Assembly: GCA_013368325.1 (NCBI GenBank)
Contig: JAACJK010000069.1
Span: forward strand, 181,608 to 245,607
Source: Ephemerocybe angulata
Lineage: Eukaryota; Basidiomycota; Agaricomycetes; Agaricales; Psathyrellaceae
DNA length: 64,000 nt
Direction of reading: 5' to 3'
Shown: one piece after another, positions 32,263-44,941 of the stretch
How the letters are laid out: the number at the start of each line of letters is the position of its first letter
Numbering within the stretch: position 1 is the first letter of the stretch
Program-made: the position numbers and the translations under genes
Notes under the pieces: model-generated
Databases searched by the model: none
What the model was told of the DNA's origin: nothing
What the model saw: the letters and a program-made list of their open reading frames with translations, nothing else

Positions 32263-34526
32263 TCAAGCATCTACTGCAGGACTCTCTCGGATAAGCTCTC
32301 GGATAGTCGATGGCGCCCCTGCATAAAAATGTCAGTACAGTCCAGTATGTCCTCCAAGTATCAATGTTTCAACACTCACCTAATCCGGCGTATTTAAGCC
32401 TAAGATGGTACTGGTCGACGTAGCACCACCTGAACGGCGACCATTGCATATCGCGCGAGAGGAATGGTGTCCATTTATTATAGAGATTTATTACTCGCTC
32501 TTGGAGGTTATAGATCCCGTCTTGTAAAGCATTGCCTTGGGTATTTTCGGCGAGTTCCCCAAGCAAGAAGAAAACGCCCCGCATCTGCGCAAACGTTAAC
32601 CAACGGATACAAGTTGAGTAATAAGTAGAAGCTTACTGCAAGTGGGCGTGAATCCAATGTGCTTAGGTCGAGTTCCTCCATATTCCGAATGAGCGTGTCC
32701 ATTTCCTCCTCCTGCACCATGCCATCGAAGCCTTCCTGGGCCATAGATGCCTCGGACCAGAGCCACATCTTCGTTACTCCATCTCTAAGCTCTTCCACGA
32801 TGTTGGGAGAAATGCGAGTGATGCCGCTGGGTAAGCGCTGGAGCTCCAACGCATCGTACAGGCAGTACAACTGTGTCAGCCACACATTTGAAGAGCTCCC
32901 GGGCAAGTTACAGTCAATGAAGTGAATAGCTCGAAGTGGCACGACGTCGGTTGCAATTGCTGCGGGGATGGCGTACGTCCTCGAGGCTATCAGGTTCTTC
33001 ATCGCAGTCGCCCATTCTGGCTCCGCGCTGGGTATCACGTCCTGTTGAGTTGTTGTAGACAGTGATGTTGGCAGGTGTTCACGACAAGAGCAAAGGGTCC
33101 GGAACTCCAAGGTGCGTAATTGCGGAAGGCTAGGAGAAACGGGGCCAGGGGGCTGCGCGATCTCGCCTGGTGCAACCTGTGCACGTGCTGAAAGCATTGA
33201 CTGGTAATACTCAACGTCGTCCAAGTCTGGCATCCCAATAGTCAGTCGCTCCAAATGAGGGAGGCTTTGAATGATGCCATTCAGGGGAGATCTTCCTTCG
33301 AGAGTCAACCGCTTCAATTTGGACGTCGAGGTTGTCAGGATAGCGAGGATGGTGGGTTTCAACAAAGAGGAGTTGTCATCCTGGTCACCCGCGTAGCCCA
33401 AGAGGCGGACTTCTTCCAGAGCAGGAGCTCGGAGCCTCATCAGGACACCGACGATGAAGTACATGTAACCCGCCTCCAGGGAAACGCGGAAAGACAGGCT
33501 TTTCAATTGGGGTAGGGTATAGAAGATCCCTCCCAAAGGTGGTATGCCGCCTCGGAGAGGGAAGCAGCGTGCATCGATGTGCAGGCTGGTGAGCGTAGCC
33601 TGGTGGCGCACAACAGAGGAAAAGTACATTTCTTGTCGCGAGTTCGAACTGAAGGATTCCATCTGGGACCATGGAAGGTCGAAGACTGGTGGGTCGACGT
33701 TGAAGGGTATACACACCGTTTCGACGGCGAAGTGGCGAAGCGAAGGCGCTGTTGAGAAAAGCCCGTTGATTTGGGGCATGGTACCTTGAACCGCCTCTGA
33801 GATGCCGAAGGCCAGTTTAACTGCTTTGAGGTGCGAAATATGGTCTTGGATACAGAGCAAGTCCTGGAGCTCAGGTAGTAGTAGGCAGATAGTTATACGA
33901 CTCCAACGCGTTGAGGCACGTAGGAGGTTCTGAGGGAAGGGGTCCATGGGCGTATCTGGGTTGGGCAAGGTATGGCGTGTGGCTTGGAGGAAATACCCCC
34001 GACTCGTATATAGGAAGGAGAATGGGAGGGGATCAGAACGCTCCAAGTAGAGGTCCAGGCATTCGGGTCTTGGTATTTGGCCTGCATTCCCTCGAACCAT
34101 GGTCGGAGGGAACAATGTCCATAGGCTTCGCTGGGTCGTAGCGGCGTCCCTCCATAGCCGGGAAACGCTGCAAAACGTCTGGAGTGCGTGGTGACGACTG
34201 AGGGTCCAGTCTTCTACGCCGATCTCGAGCAAGACGATATCGTACACATTTTGCCAGATTTCGCGGGGCACGCCCCTAATACAAGAGAGCAAGCCTCGAT
34301 GTCGATAGATGGCGGCCCGAACCTTTCGAATGCAATATGGGACTTCGTACCAGTTAAGTTCATCAGGTCCAATGGGAAAGCTTTCATGATCATCGTCGAA
34401 TAGGCTTTCGTACTCAGCCTCCAAGTCTCGAAGGGCTGTTGTGATCTCGACTCGCTGGATGTCCGAGGGAGGATCGTTGGTTTCAAAGAGGGAAGCGTAC
34501 GCCATTTGCGTTCGAGAGGAATCCAT
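32263..34526 (-). CDS. F-box-like protein 1
   Basis: Predicted join, minus strand: 34526-32637, 32584-32380, 32318-32263 (716 aa). An F-box-like segment lies near residues 90-150 (HRGLLSCIRGVPREIWQNVY, then CSVSRLWRDAATTQRSLWTL), as in Agaricomycete F-box proteins whose second part forms an irregular leucine-rich region. The 205-base penultimate exon (RGVFFLLGELAE to LRLKYAGL) and its phase match the neighbour on the other strand. The start at 34526 is chosen because a GTGCGC donor and TTAG acceptor (34586-34533) mark a 5'UTR intron just before it. F-box proteins bind SKP1 and select targets for ubiquitin ligases; the target here is unknown. Confidence 0.8.
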
Positions 34527-35333
34527 CGACCTAATTGCATCGATGTCAGTTATTTGAGAGTAGCTTTTCCATGATAAGTGGCGCACCTTCGACTTGGAAA
34601 ACGGGTATGGAGAAGAAAGAGACGTGGTTGCAATGATACTGAATAAAACGTGGAAGGAACGTGCTCGGATGTAAATCAGAAGGGCTTGTCCTCGTCAAAG
34701 TCCAGGCTATCTAGACTGGGAGCAGAGTCACAAATCCGCGATTCACTAAGTACATCCATAGGAGGAAGATTCAAAGATACCACCCACTTGAGACAGTTAC
34801 TGGCTGGAGGGAAACAGACGACAAGCGCTTAGCGCTTTGACGCGGACGCACGGAAAAACTGAGATATTTGGTCTTGTTTCGGCTGGAAGCTGTCGGCGTT
34901 CAGCGCCAATCTGCCTTGCCCAAGTTCCCGGTAACTGGTTGACCATGACCGTACTGGCCTCGTCTGTCCTTAATCCCGATCTGCAGTTCTACACCACCAA
35001 ACCGGCCATGTTAACTGGCGCCCACCTCAGAACACTCTGCTCGGGCTGCTCTGGCAGGCTGGGCGTTCCGGAGGCCTCTCCGTCAACAGGTAATTGAATT
35101 GAAATTTGAATTGACACCAGAATTGGAATAGCTCCTCTCCCACGTCCCAGAATATTTAGGTCCAAGTTGGGTCCGAGCCGTATGACTATGCCAGCCGCAT
35201 ACGACGCCCTTCTCAAACTTTCTTCCTCCCAACGTCCCCAGCCAACGCGACTTGCGCAATTTTCGGCGTCTAATCTGTTTTAACAACTTGTTTAAACCAC
35301 AAGCCGCCGTTGGTTCTATCATTCTGCGACCCC
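34527..35333. promoter_or_regulatory. shared upstream region of divergent F-box genes
   Basis: About 800 bases separate the two divergent start codons. The left side holds the 5'UTR intron of F-box gene 1. No other coding sequence is convincing, so the region probably contains both promoters; no clear TATA box was found. Confidence 0.5.
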
Positions 35334-37633
35334 ATGCAACTCCAACTTGTACGTGGCAATCATGACTGGTATTTTTCCATGTAAAATGGATGTTTCTTTT
35401 CAGGTACCATTTCGAAAACAACAACCTCTCTCCGAGCCTGAGAGCGAACCCTATTCTCGTCTATGGGCGACCAACGACCCTCCCACTGACGAAGAAAGGA
35501 CCCAAATCATGGCTGCCGTTCAGAACATGGAAGGGAAACTCAGGGCTTTGCTGGAGAGGGAGCCGCCGACCGGCCACGCAGCTATTATCCAAGCCATAAC
35601 CCCTACAGCAAAGCATGCCAAGAAGATTGTTGCCTCCATCCATAGGCACCGTGGCCTACTCTCCGCCGTTCGCCACATCCCATGCGAGGTTTGGCAGAAG
35701 GTTTTCTGCTTCACCACGGCCAACGTCACCGTCGCCGGCCACCAATACGGAAAAACCCTCCACACGCTGTGCAGCGTCTCTCGGATGTGGAATCTGGCCG
35801 CCACCACGGAGCGGAGCCTTTGGACTGTTCTCCCCAACATGGGTCCTGATAGCTCGCAAACGCATCACGCTAGCCAGCTCGAGTGCATGGCCCTCTACCT
35901 CGAAAGGTCTGGCTCCTTGCCAATCGACGTTGCGTACACGAGCCATAAGTGCGCACTGACTTATACCATCCGTGCAGGGGGAGAGGTGAAGGCATATGTG
36001 TGCCCCATCCTTGCTATCCTCATCAATGAATCCCCTCGCTGGAAGCTGGCCAACTTCAACCTCTTCGAGAAAGACTTCCAATACCTAGACTTTGTGGAAA
36101 GTAGAATTCCCCTTCTCGAAACACTCCGCATATGCGTTTATCCTTCGAAGCATGCAGAGGGAACAGCAGTTCGTGCCGTCCTGATGTCTACCAATGCCTT
36201 CTCGACCGCCCCTTCCCTTCGCCACGTGAATTTCGCGAAGGCTGCAACGCCGTGGCAGAGTGTGGTATCATTTACCCGCCCACCTTACTGGTATACATTG
36301 GAATCTCTTTCTTTCATTCCCGGATTCGACATCTTCTCGATATTTGTCATCCACCTCTCGCAAAGGACGCTACGCAGTCTTGACGTATTTCTAGATGATA
36401 AGTTCCATCAAATTTGTGCCGCCACTGGTCTCCCCATCGTCCTCCCGCGCCTAACAAGATTGGCTCTCCACATCAATCCCACAACCCCCCTCTCCATTTC
36501 ACTGGCAACGCTCTCTTTATTCGCACTTCCCGCCTTGGAGGAGCTGACTATTATGTCCATCGCCGAACCCGACACGCCTTCATACTTCACGGCCATTCTC
36601 TCTGCGCCATTCGGGGGTTGGAAATCGCTAAAGCGATTGCGGCTCGACCATTACTTTGACTTTGACGACGTCCTACCCCTTCTCGACCGATGCCCCGAAC
36701 TCGAAGTGCTCGACTCTCAACCACCCACCTCGACCTCAGCTGGAAGTTTATTCCAAATAGGACCCATGGCACCTCCAACCTCGATCAAGTACCTCCACGC
36801 CCCCCTCCTCCAGACCCTGATCTTCCGCAGCTGCGGCGTTTACGAAGACGACGAGTCGCTAACAAATTCCGAGTTTTCCTTACTTTGCGAGACGGAGGCG
36901 TGCAGTCTTGCATTTATGATCATGTCGAGGACGGTGTTCATCCCCAGCGGCATCAATCCCCAGACGCCCCAACTCAAGACAGTCGATTTCATCCAGTATG
37001 ATGTCTCGAAGATCTGGCGTGCCCAACTTGAGGCCTTGAACGACTACCTTCCCAACTCGAATGCCGGAGGACTTCCTTCAGTCTCTCTGAAGGATGTTGG
37101 TGAATTTGGAGACGGTCTGCTAGCATGGTTCCGCTACCTCCAGGATTCGCAGGAAAAGTTTGACCGATCGAGGAAGCGGGAGATTGACGGTCTTTTGAAG
37201 CGGATGGAGAAACTCGACTTGACCCAACTCGACTCTCGTCCACTCGTTGTGAGTAGTACCCTCCTCTTCTTCATGCGCAGTTGGGGGGAATCTAATATTT
37301 TGACACCCAGCGGAAAGGTGTTTTAAAGACGCTCTGCGTTCTCAGTCGCAGGCCCGATGGCGTGGCTCCAGGTGACAAGCGATATGCCTTCCGAGAGCGG
37401 GCGTGGGAGCTTTGCATTAAATGGAAGCCTTTCGTCATTCGCGACGCCCAAGTCTCCCCGTTCCGATGGATCTATATGGCGGATGGCCACCTCCGATTGA
37501 AGTACGACACTTCAGGTAAGGATTGGTATCGACCCTTTCTCTGTGCCGCCCTGATATCTCTCCTATAATTGCAGGCCCGACTGAGAAAGAAATTTGGGAA
37601 GATATTCTCGGCCCTTTAGGTATAAACATGTAA
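35334..37633 (+). CDS. F-box-like protein 2
   Basis: Predicted join, plus strand: 35334-35348, 35404-37248, 37311-37515, 37575-37633 (707 aa). The five-codon first exon (MQLQL) is joined by a GTACGT/CAG intron. It is a paralogue of the divergent neighbour: ATNDPPTDEERTQI matches ETNDPPSDIQRVEI, HRHRGLLSAVRHIPCEVWQK matches the F-box start, and LCSVSRMWNLAATTERSLWT matches its end. LDSRPLV precedes the same-position intron, and the third exon is 205 bases in both genes. The middle is leucine-rich with irregular repeats (PRLTRLALHINP, LPALEELTIMS, LKRLRLDHYFDF). It is presumably a substrate adaptor of an SCF ubiquitin ligase. The two genes differ strongly in sequence, so the duplication is old. 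Confidence 0.82.
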
Positions 37634-38356
37634 ACTTTTTTAAGTGGTCAGCCTCAAGGCAGGTCCTTGCGGCGGGAGCGTGGAACGTTAGGCTCGACTC
37701 CAGCCGTACTGGAGGGGTTTTTATGGTACAAGGTATCGGAATTAGCTCAATTCCTACTACCTAAATGCCTCGACCTCAGGAGAGTGGTTCGAGTCTAGTG
37801 ATAGAATATGCTTCCCTGTACATACTCTTCCCAACTAGTATTAATAGTAATATCTCTCAAGTGAATGGTATCTTCTTCCTAAGTGTGTACTGGATATATA
37901 AGTTCAGATGTTCGAAATATGTCTTGCACAGCACAATGTTTTCAAAGAGGCGGGACCGAGGGGTCGAGTTTGTTCACGACGAGTCCAGGCACGCTCCGGC
38001 AAGGTTTTGGAGGTCGTCCAAAGGTCGTCTATGGATATCATGACGCTGGGCCGAATCATAGACTAGCCCACGGTTTCCTGCTGCCAACCTTGGAGGTGAG
38101 ATTATAGGTAGAGGGTGCCAGAGGGACATGAGGTTGCAGCATGAGTGTGATGATGAACGGGCGCTTAACAAACCCCAGACAAGCGCGCGAGCCTGTGAGC
38201 AAAGCATATCGCTGTCAGCATGTGTAACGTATACGGTAGACTGTCCAACCAATTGAGAAGCTCTTAAATGTGGAACCATTCAACCAAAAGACAGGATAGT
38301 AATTTATGATTGTGGAGGGAACAATTTGGAGAAGTGTCGTTGGGTCTACCTCATTC
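37634..38356. other. intergenic, one GGGCGCTTAA motif
   Basis: No gene is seen between the converging 3' ends of F-box gene 2 and the first MYND gene. The recurrent motif GGGCGCTTAA occurs at 38159-38168. Confidence 0.5.
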
Positions 38357-41300
38357 TCAGGCCTGACAGGTCTGCTTGTGGGACTTCCAGTCCTTCTTCT
38401 GACACTCGACGGAGCAATAGCATACTTTCTTACACGCCGCACACGCCTTCATATTCCCTCCCTTCCTATTACACATGCCGCATTCCTTCCCCACCCCATT
38501 GCGAGTCTTGGCGATTTTCTCCAGATAGGATACGGCGAAGAGGGGTGAAATCGCAATTCTCGTGGAGAGCGCCGCCAGGGGGAGCCAGCGGTCGACCCCG
38601 AGCATTTCATCAACATCTTTAGCTTGCCCGCATCGGCACAAGGGGTCGGATCGGAAGGCTTGCGAAAGCGGGATGCTGCCTTGCGATGCGTACTCGCAGT
38701 TGGGCCCATGAGTCCAACCTGACCGACAGCGCTCAACGAGGGATGGGAGAAGCTGCTTCCAAGCCTCCATCTCTCTTTGACTAACCGAAAAGGCAGGCAT
38801 GTCTTCTCGGTTGAGAAGTTCCTTGTAAGCCTGCTGTACGTCGTCGCTGGCGCTCTCGAGGAGCTCGTCCGTGATAGTGAGGACACATCCGTCGCATACT
38901 ACTGTGTGAGAGCCAAGGTCAAAGCGGAGGCCATTCATGAAAAAGAACGTGTCGCCTTCGCTCGATCCGTCGAGGACGAGTTGGAAGACTGTTCGGCGCG
39001 CACTCCCTCCCGTTCCTGCTACCCCAATGATGATGGCCCGAATGGTGTCCTTCAGGGAGGTGAGAACGTCGTCCGCGTGCTTCTTCAGCATCGCTCGTTC
39101 GCGAGTCGACAGCATGATCCCGACATGGGGGTTCAGCCACTTTTCGAGCCCTTTGGCTGCGAGATTGACGATAGGCATGCAGGATAAATTGACTCGGTGA
39201 ACACTCCAGGGGAAAAGTGTGGTGCCGTGTGGTATGACTGGGAAAGAACTGCACACCATCCCATTGGCTACAATCATCCTTGAGGGGGGCAGGATGACCT
39301 AGAAAGACCGGATCGTTTGAACCTAGGATTTAGACAAAGTACGTAGGGACAGTTTCTCACCTCTATGTAACGCGACTTCCGCGCTAGACGTAACCTGGGA
39401 TCGGATGCGTTTATAGGGAATGGGTAAGCAATGTCTTGGGATCGCTGGCCAATTGTAAGCCTGATAATGCATGCTGACACTTGGGTTATGCTTGGAGTAG
39501 CCTTGCCTCCCTCGCTAGAGAACGCCTCGATTGAAGTCTTGTCCTCCAAATTCAACCGGATGCACAGAGCCGCAATGTGTTCACAATCTGCGTCGAACTC
39601 CATGCTAGCTTGGTCAACTCGCCCAATCTGGGCAGGTCTAGATAAGTTGCAGCCTTGGAGGGATAGGTCTTGCGTGGGTTGAGAACGTTTTGCAGGTAGA
39701 GTAGGTTCTGGCAGAATGTGCACCAAACTGGAGTCGAGGAGCTTCGCGGTGAAGATGATCAGCTCTTGCCCTAGTGGTTTGAAGGTTGGATTCTGCTGCG
39801 CGGCGATGGTATCTCGGATGTAGAACTCGACGCTCAGGTTTGGAAGTGGTTCCAGCTCGAAGATGGAGAACGATGGCACGGTGAAGGACACTACGAGCGG
39901 CGACGACCCTTTCCGGCCTGCGACGTCTTGGTCGAATCTTACCCGTGGCTCAGCCTTGGTGCCCAAGGATACAACGTGGCCAAAGGCAGCATGAACAGAT
40001 GTGAAGAGGTTGAGGTTTTTCTGGCCACGGAGACCGCAATGAAGTGCAGGAGTCCCCACTCGGTCTGGATTTGATTTCTCGAACACCGCAAGTTTGCTTC
40101 GCGGGACGAGGAGGACGACCCGGATCAAGGTCGGGATGGAGGGCCAAGCGGCGAAGGGACCAAGGTCGATTATTCTTCCTGGTCGAAGGCAGTTTGCAGT
40201 GTATAGTCCGTAGCGATGGAGCTGGCCGCAGAGATCCTGATAGTGCAGCGTCTCCATGTTCCCAGGTATCACCTTTCCCGCTGCGTCCTTTTTCGCACTT
40301 GACCACGTCCTCAATAGGTGCATTTCAAAGATACAAACGGCTTGTTCCCACTTCCATGCTGAAGGCTGAAGGCGATCTTTAAAGAGCTTCAGGAGCAGGA
40401 CGAAAGTCTCCCGTGTGTACATAACTGTGACGTCGGACACCCCTATCGCCTTGGCGAGAGCCTTCTGGCCGCCTTGCTGGTTCGCTTCAAGAAAGTTTTT
40501 CGTCGTTTCCAACGAGAAGAAAGACTGGTATAAGTCGTAGAAGAAGTTTCCGAGCTGTTGTGGGTCGAACGAGGGCGGAGGGGATAGCATCTGAGTTGCG
40601 ATGGCGTCGCCTGACTGTGGGGACCTCCAAGTGACCACTTGGTGATACTGGAAAACCTTGACCTCCTTCTTGACGAAGCCGCGGTTGACAGTCATCAGGT
40701 CATGCATGTTGCTTCTCGTTGTGTACCCGCAGATGTAGTCGACGGGGCAGAGCCCCAGCAGAATCCCCATAACAGTGATATCCGCCTTCATGTTGTCGAC
40801 GAACTCCTTGGTCGCGTCCGTCCCCAAAAAGAGGAGTGATTCGGTGTACATTACACTCGAAGGCATCGGGGAAAGGAGCGGCTGGGCGGAGATAACGACG
40901 TTTACCAATCCAATATGGTCTTCAAGGTTCGAGGTGTGTATGGCGTTGAATCGCGTGGGGGCAGGGTGTGGGCTTTCGACGTATTCCCAGGAGTTTAGTT
41001 TGATGAGCTGAGTCTTCCATTGAGCTACAGGTATTCCAGGATGGAGCGACCCGGTATCATCGAAAACCCGAATCGCATGGCATACCGACGTAGCATCACC
41101 CAGAAAACACCGAACGATTGGGGAAAAGGGGCTGGAGAGAGCACGGCGATACGCAGCACACCATTCAGCGAATTGGCGCCTAACACTTTTTACGACGAAG
41201 GAATATGACGAGGGTTTCTCAGCGGCAAAGATGGGGGCGAGATGGAAGCAGGTAAGAGGATCCGTCGCATAATGAAGGGAGCAACCTTCACCAGTCAGAG

Positions 41301-42102
41301 AGTAGACGAAAGTGGGGTTGAGAATCTTCGCATTCGCGATGCTTTTGCCATCGGTAAAAGTTGTTCCCGTTTTCCAGTATATCTGAAGAGAGTCCTTGAG
41401 CAATTCAGCTCCTTCCAAGTACAATGGACCGAGCGACCGCATGGCAGTGGTAGTCATTCCCGTCTGCTTCCAGACTGCGGTAAATTCATCATCGATGGAC
41501 TTCCGGCGATGGCGAGGAAGATCGGGCATCGCGACGTACAGCTCCCAATGACGCTTGATTTCGGAGACGGTATAGTCGGTGGCCATCCTTAGAGATTCGC
41601 CGTAGGGGGATCGCCTCCAACTTTCGAGAGATTCCGCTAATTCGATGAGCTTCTTGCATTGCTCAATGAGGAGGGTGTGCGACTCTGAGTCGAGACGGAA
41701 ATGGTAGAACACATTCCAGACCAAGTGGTCAGGATGACCATCTGCGATTAGCGATAGCAGGAGAACATTTCTCGCTTGACTGAATGTCAGTCACAAAGAT
41801 CGATGTGAAGCGAAGGCTTAAGCTCACCCAGGACCGCAGGCTCAAAATCGCAACACGTAAAATCAAGGACTCGATTGTCTGCAAGTATTGGGTAGAGTCA
41901 GATCGATAATCGGCTGGCTCGATCACGTACTGTTGGGCCCTTCACTGAACACAGTATACAGAACATTCCGCGGGTCTCCACACCCCAGGAGAAGTATATC
42001 GGCAGGACCCTCTGGAGCGAGATCCATGCTCACAGACACCGCGCTGGTATTGCCGATGGCATAGAGGTAGTATCTGCTAGGCCAGTAGAGTAGCTTCGAC
42101 AT
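38357..42102 (-). CDS. DUF4470 plus MYND zinc-finger protein 1
   Basis: Predicted join, minus strand: 42102-41931, 41878-41828, 41774-39361, 39298-38357 (1192 aa). The N-terminus (WPSRYYLYAIGNTSAVSVSM and LLGCGDPRNVLYTVF) resembles the DUF4470 domain found in MYND-finger proteins. A long central region without a recognised domain follows. The C-terminus is a MYND finger: CGMCNRKGGNMKACAACKK, YC, then CQKKDWKSHKQTC. All ligands of the C-x2-C, C-x2-C, YC-x3-C, H-x3-C pattern are present. MYND fingers usually bind Pro-rich peptides in partner proteins; the target here is unknown. Exons 1 and 2 are 172 and 51 bases, identical in length to those of the paralogue at 44942. An adjacent 800-base gap separates it from the divergent Hym1/Mo25 gene. 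Confidence 0.85.
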
Positions 42103-42908
42103 GGAGGAGACTCGAGGAATGCTAATGGAAGGGCACCACGAGGTAGCCCGCATCTGACCTTTACGGCCATTACGAACGGTAAGCGCCGAACGTCACCAGG
42201 CCTCTGCCACCGGTCACGGAGCACATCCTTCCATGCGAATGTATAGGGAACGGCGAGCGCCGAATGTCAGTTAACGCCAGCCACCCGGTATCCCCAACAC
42301 GAGTTGTATGTCGCGAGTTTCACAGAGCGGTTTGGCATATCCTGTTGGGACACCGACGACGATTCGCCTTTCAAGCTGAAGTGTGTCTGTAAGGACCTAC
42401 TTGTAAGTTGTGTCAGTACGAAATGAAAGCGGGACTTTATCATAGGGGCTTCCACGCACCGAGTTCCAGTCTAAGAACATTGTCTGGACAACAATCGGAC
42501 AAGCTAATAGCGGCAGAGACATGTCCTTGTTGGAGCATTTCCTGAGACTGTAGCAGTCAATAAGTCCTTCCGGCAGATCATATCGGCAGAAGCTCGTGTA
42601 GCAGCTGTATTTCTTGCAGAGAAGGAAGACACTTCTTCGAGATGGAATGCCAGTTCCAGGTGGATGCCCTAGGAATAGCACGACAAGAAGGAAGACTCGG
42701 CTTCCCTGCTTCCAGTGCGGCAGGGCGTGGAAATCCATCAGTGATGGTGGTCGGGCCGAGCCGCCCAGCAACAGCTGAACCAACTCCCGAATTGGCAGGC
42801 GCCTGAATGGGCGGCCACAGCTCCTGACCTAAACCACGTCGCTTCCGTCACTTCTCCTGGTTCTCTACCTCCTTTATCACCCCTTATCGATTCCCTTTCT
42901 ACCCCGAA
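42103..42908. other. intergenic region upstream of MYND gene 1 and Hym1/Mo25
   Basis: This is a divergent upstream region. A minus-strand open frame (42783-42397) has no recognisable domain. A short direct repeat is present (aacggtaagcgccgaacgtc near 42175 and aacggcgagcgccgaatgtc near 42250). Confidence 0.45.
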
Positions 42909-44152
42909 ATGAACTTCTTCAAAACCAAACCAAGAACGCCCCCAGATATCGTCAGAAGTCTACGGGATGCGATACCAAAGCTCGAGAACGGAGCGCCTGG
43001 GGGCGAGACGCGGAGAAAGGTGAAGAAGCTGTTTCGAAGTTGAAGTCGGCGCTTGCCCTACGGAGACGCTGGTTTGGGATGAAGCTAATCACCGTGTTTC
43101 GTGATGAAGGCAGCAGAAGAAGTGTCCAAGAATCTCCAGCTGATCAAGGGCATGTTGTACGGGGACAATGGTACGCCTTCCCTTCATTCGATGGTACAAG
43201 CAACGAAGCTAACAGGCATCATATATCGTAGACCCAGGGTATGATACTGTCGTTCAACTAGCTCAGGAAACCTACAACACAGACCTATTGCTTCTCTTGG
43301 TACAAAACATCGCGCGGTTCGAGTTCGAGGCACGGAAAGACGTCGTCCAGATATTCAACAACCTACTCCGACGGCAAGTAGGATCTCGGCTTCCGACAGT
43401 GGAGTATCTGGGATCGAAACCAGACATCGTATTCGCAGCGCTCTCGGGCTATGAGAATGAAGAGGTCGCACTCAACACGGGGATGATCTTGAGGGAGATG
43501 CTGAAGCACGAGCTGTTAGCGAAGATTCTCCTATATTCTGATCAGTACGTCACCGAGTTTCTTGTGTTTCTGCATCCGCCCTGACATCATGTAGATTCTA
43601 CACTTTCCCCCACTACATCGAAACGACGACTTTTGGTATCTCATGCGACGCTTTCGCCAACCTGAAGGAGACGTTAACACGACACAAGCCGATGGTCGCG
43701 GAATACCTGGAGAAGAACTACGACCGGTTCTTTTCCTCATTAACGACACTCATCCTCTCCAACAACTATGTCACGAAGCGGCAGTCGCTCAAACTGCTTG
43801 GAGAAATACTCCTCGACCGGGCAAACTTCAATGTCATGACCAAATATATCGCGAACGAGGGGAACCTCAAGATGATGATGAACCTGCTTAGAGACAAGAG
43901 CAAGAACATCCAGTTCGAGGCATTCCATGTGTTCAAGGTGTTCGTCGCCAACCCCAGGAAGCCGCCTCAAATTGAGGCCATCCTGCGCCGAAACAGGGAC
44001 AAGCTGTTGGCGTTCCTCAAGGGCTTCCACAATGACAAAGAAGGTGAGACTTATTTCTGTACGTGCGCGCATCCATCCTGACTAACGACCATGTAGATGA
44101 GCAATTCAGTGACGAGAAGCAATTCCTCATCGTGCAAATACAAGGTCTATAA
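42909..44152 (+). CDS. hym1: Hym1/Mo25 scaffold protein
   Basis: Predicted join, plus strand: 42909-43019, 43110-43170, 43232-43544, 43595-44043, 44097-44152 (329 aa, the normal family length). The start [20 protein letters not shown] and the blocks [100 protein letters not shown] and [14 protein letters not shown] are all typical of Mo25. It forms an armadillo-like helical repeat scaffold that activates GCK-type kinases in the RAM/MOR network controlling polarised growth and cell separation. It is the one clearly conserved single-copy gene in the window. Confidence 0.95.
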
Positions 44153-44941
44153 CCCCTTCTCGTGCCATCCCATCCATCCACCTAGACCTTCCACGCAGCA
44201 TGGCCCTTGGACGCCGGACTTGTCCTTGTGCACAGCACCCATCCCCACCATCTCATTTCGGACACATTGACTCTGGATGCCGTATACCTGCTATCTGCCT
44301 CCTCATTATTACTCGTAGAAGCGGTTGGCGTGGCACACATGTGCCGCCCACGCCTCTTACCCCGGGCCCAAGCGCCTTTCCTCTTCGTACTTTCGCTCTT
44401 TCAGGCGTCTTGGCCTTTCGTCTTTTCGTCCTTGTTACATCCTCCGTGGCTGATTTACTGCATGATTCATGTAACATCCTTCCCTGCATTTTTGTCGCTT
44501 GCTTTCCTTTGATGTGCTCACCCTTGTACTTATACATGTAAATCATATCTGCTCTGATCTTATCCTCTGCGACTGGCTCCCAGTTAAGAGGACTTTGTTA
44601 TAGGTTCGAGGGATTCAAAGGGCGCCAGGAAGGGTGGACGGGATGCCCCTATTTCGAATTTGTAATCCTCGCGGATTCGAATCCAGTTCTGTGCGAATCA
44701 TTTCGTCTCTTCTTCCAACCACTCTGCTAATACACGACACAGGGGCCTTATCTAGTCTTCTTTCGTACATCCAGACTTGCGGGTATTACCCTCCTCGCAC
44801 TAAACCTGGCATCTCACGGATGCCGCGGACCCACAGTTGCTTGACCTGCTGACTTCGTTCCAGCGCTTATTTTCGTCCTGTACGGGATATAAAGGGCGGA
44901 AGGCCTTGCGGCCATTCAGTCCTGCTCCCACCTTCTGAACG
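44153..44941. other. intergenic region with a TATA box before MYND gene 2
   Basis: No gene is seen. A TATAAA at 44888-44893 lies about 50 bases before the MYND gene 2 start and is the clearest core promoter in the window. Confidence 0.5.
44888..44893 (+). promoter_or_regulatory. TATA box of MYND gene 2
   Basis: TATAAA in the context gggatataaaggg, 49 bases upstream of the ATG at 44942. Confidence 0.55.

Noticed and set aside
42397..42783. 128-codon minus-strand frame between MYND gene 1 and Hym1
   Set aside because: No domain or splice support, and it lies in a divergent promoter interval.
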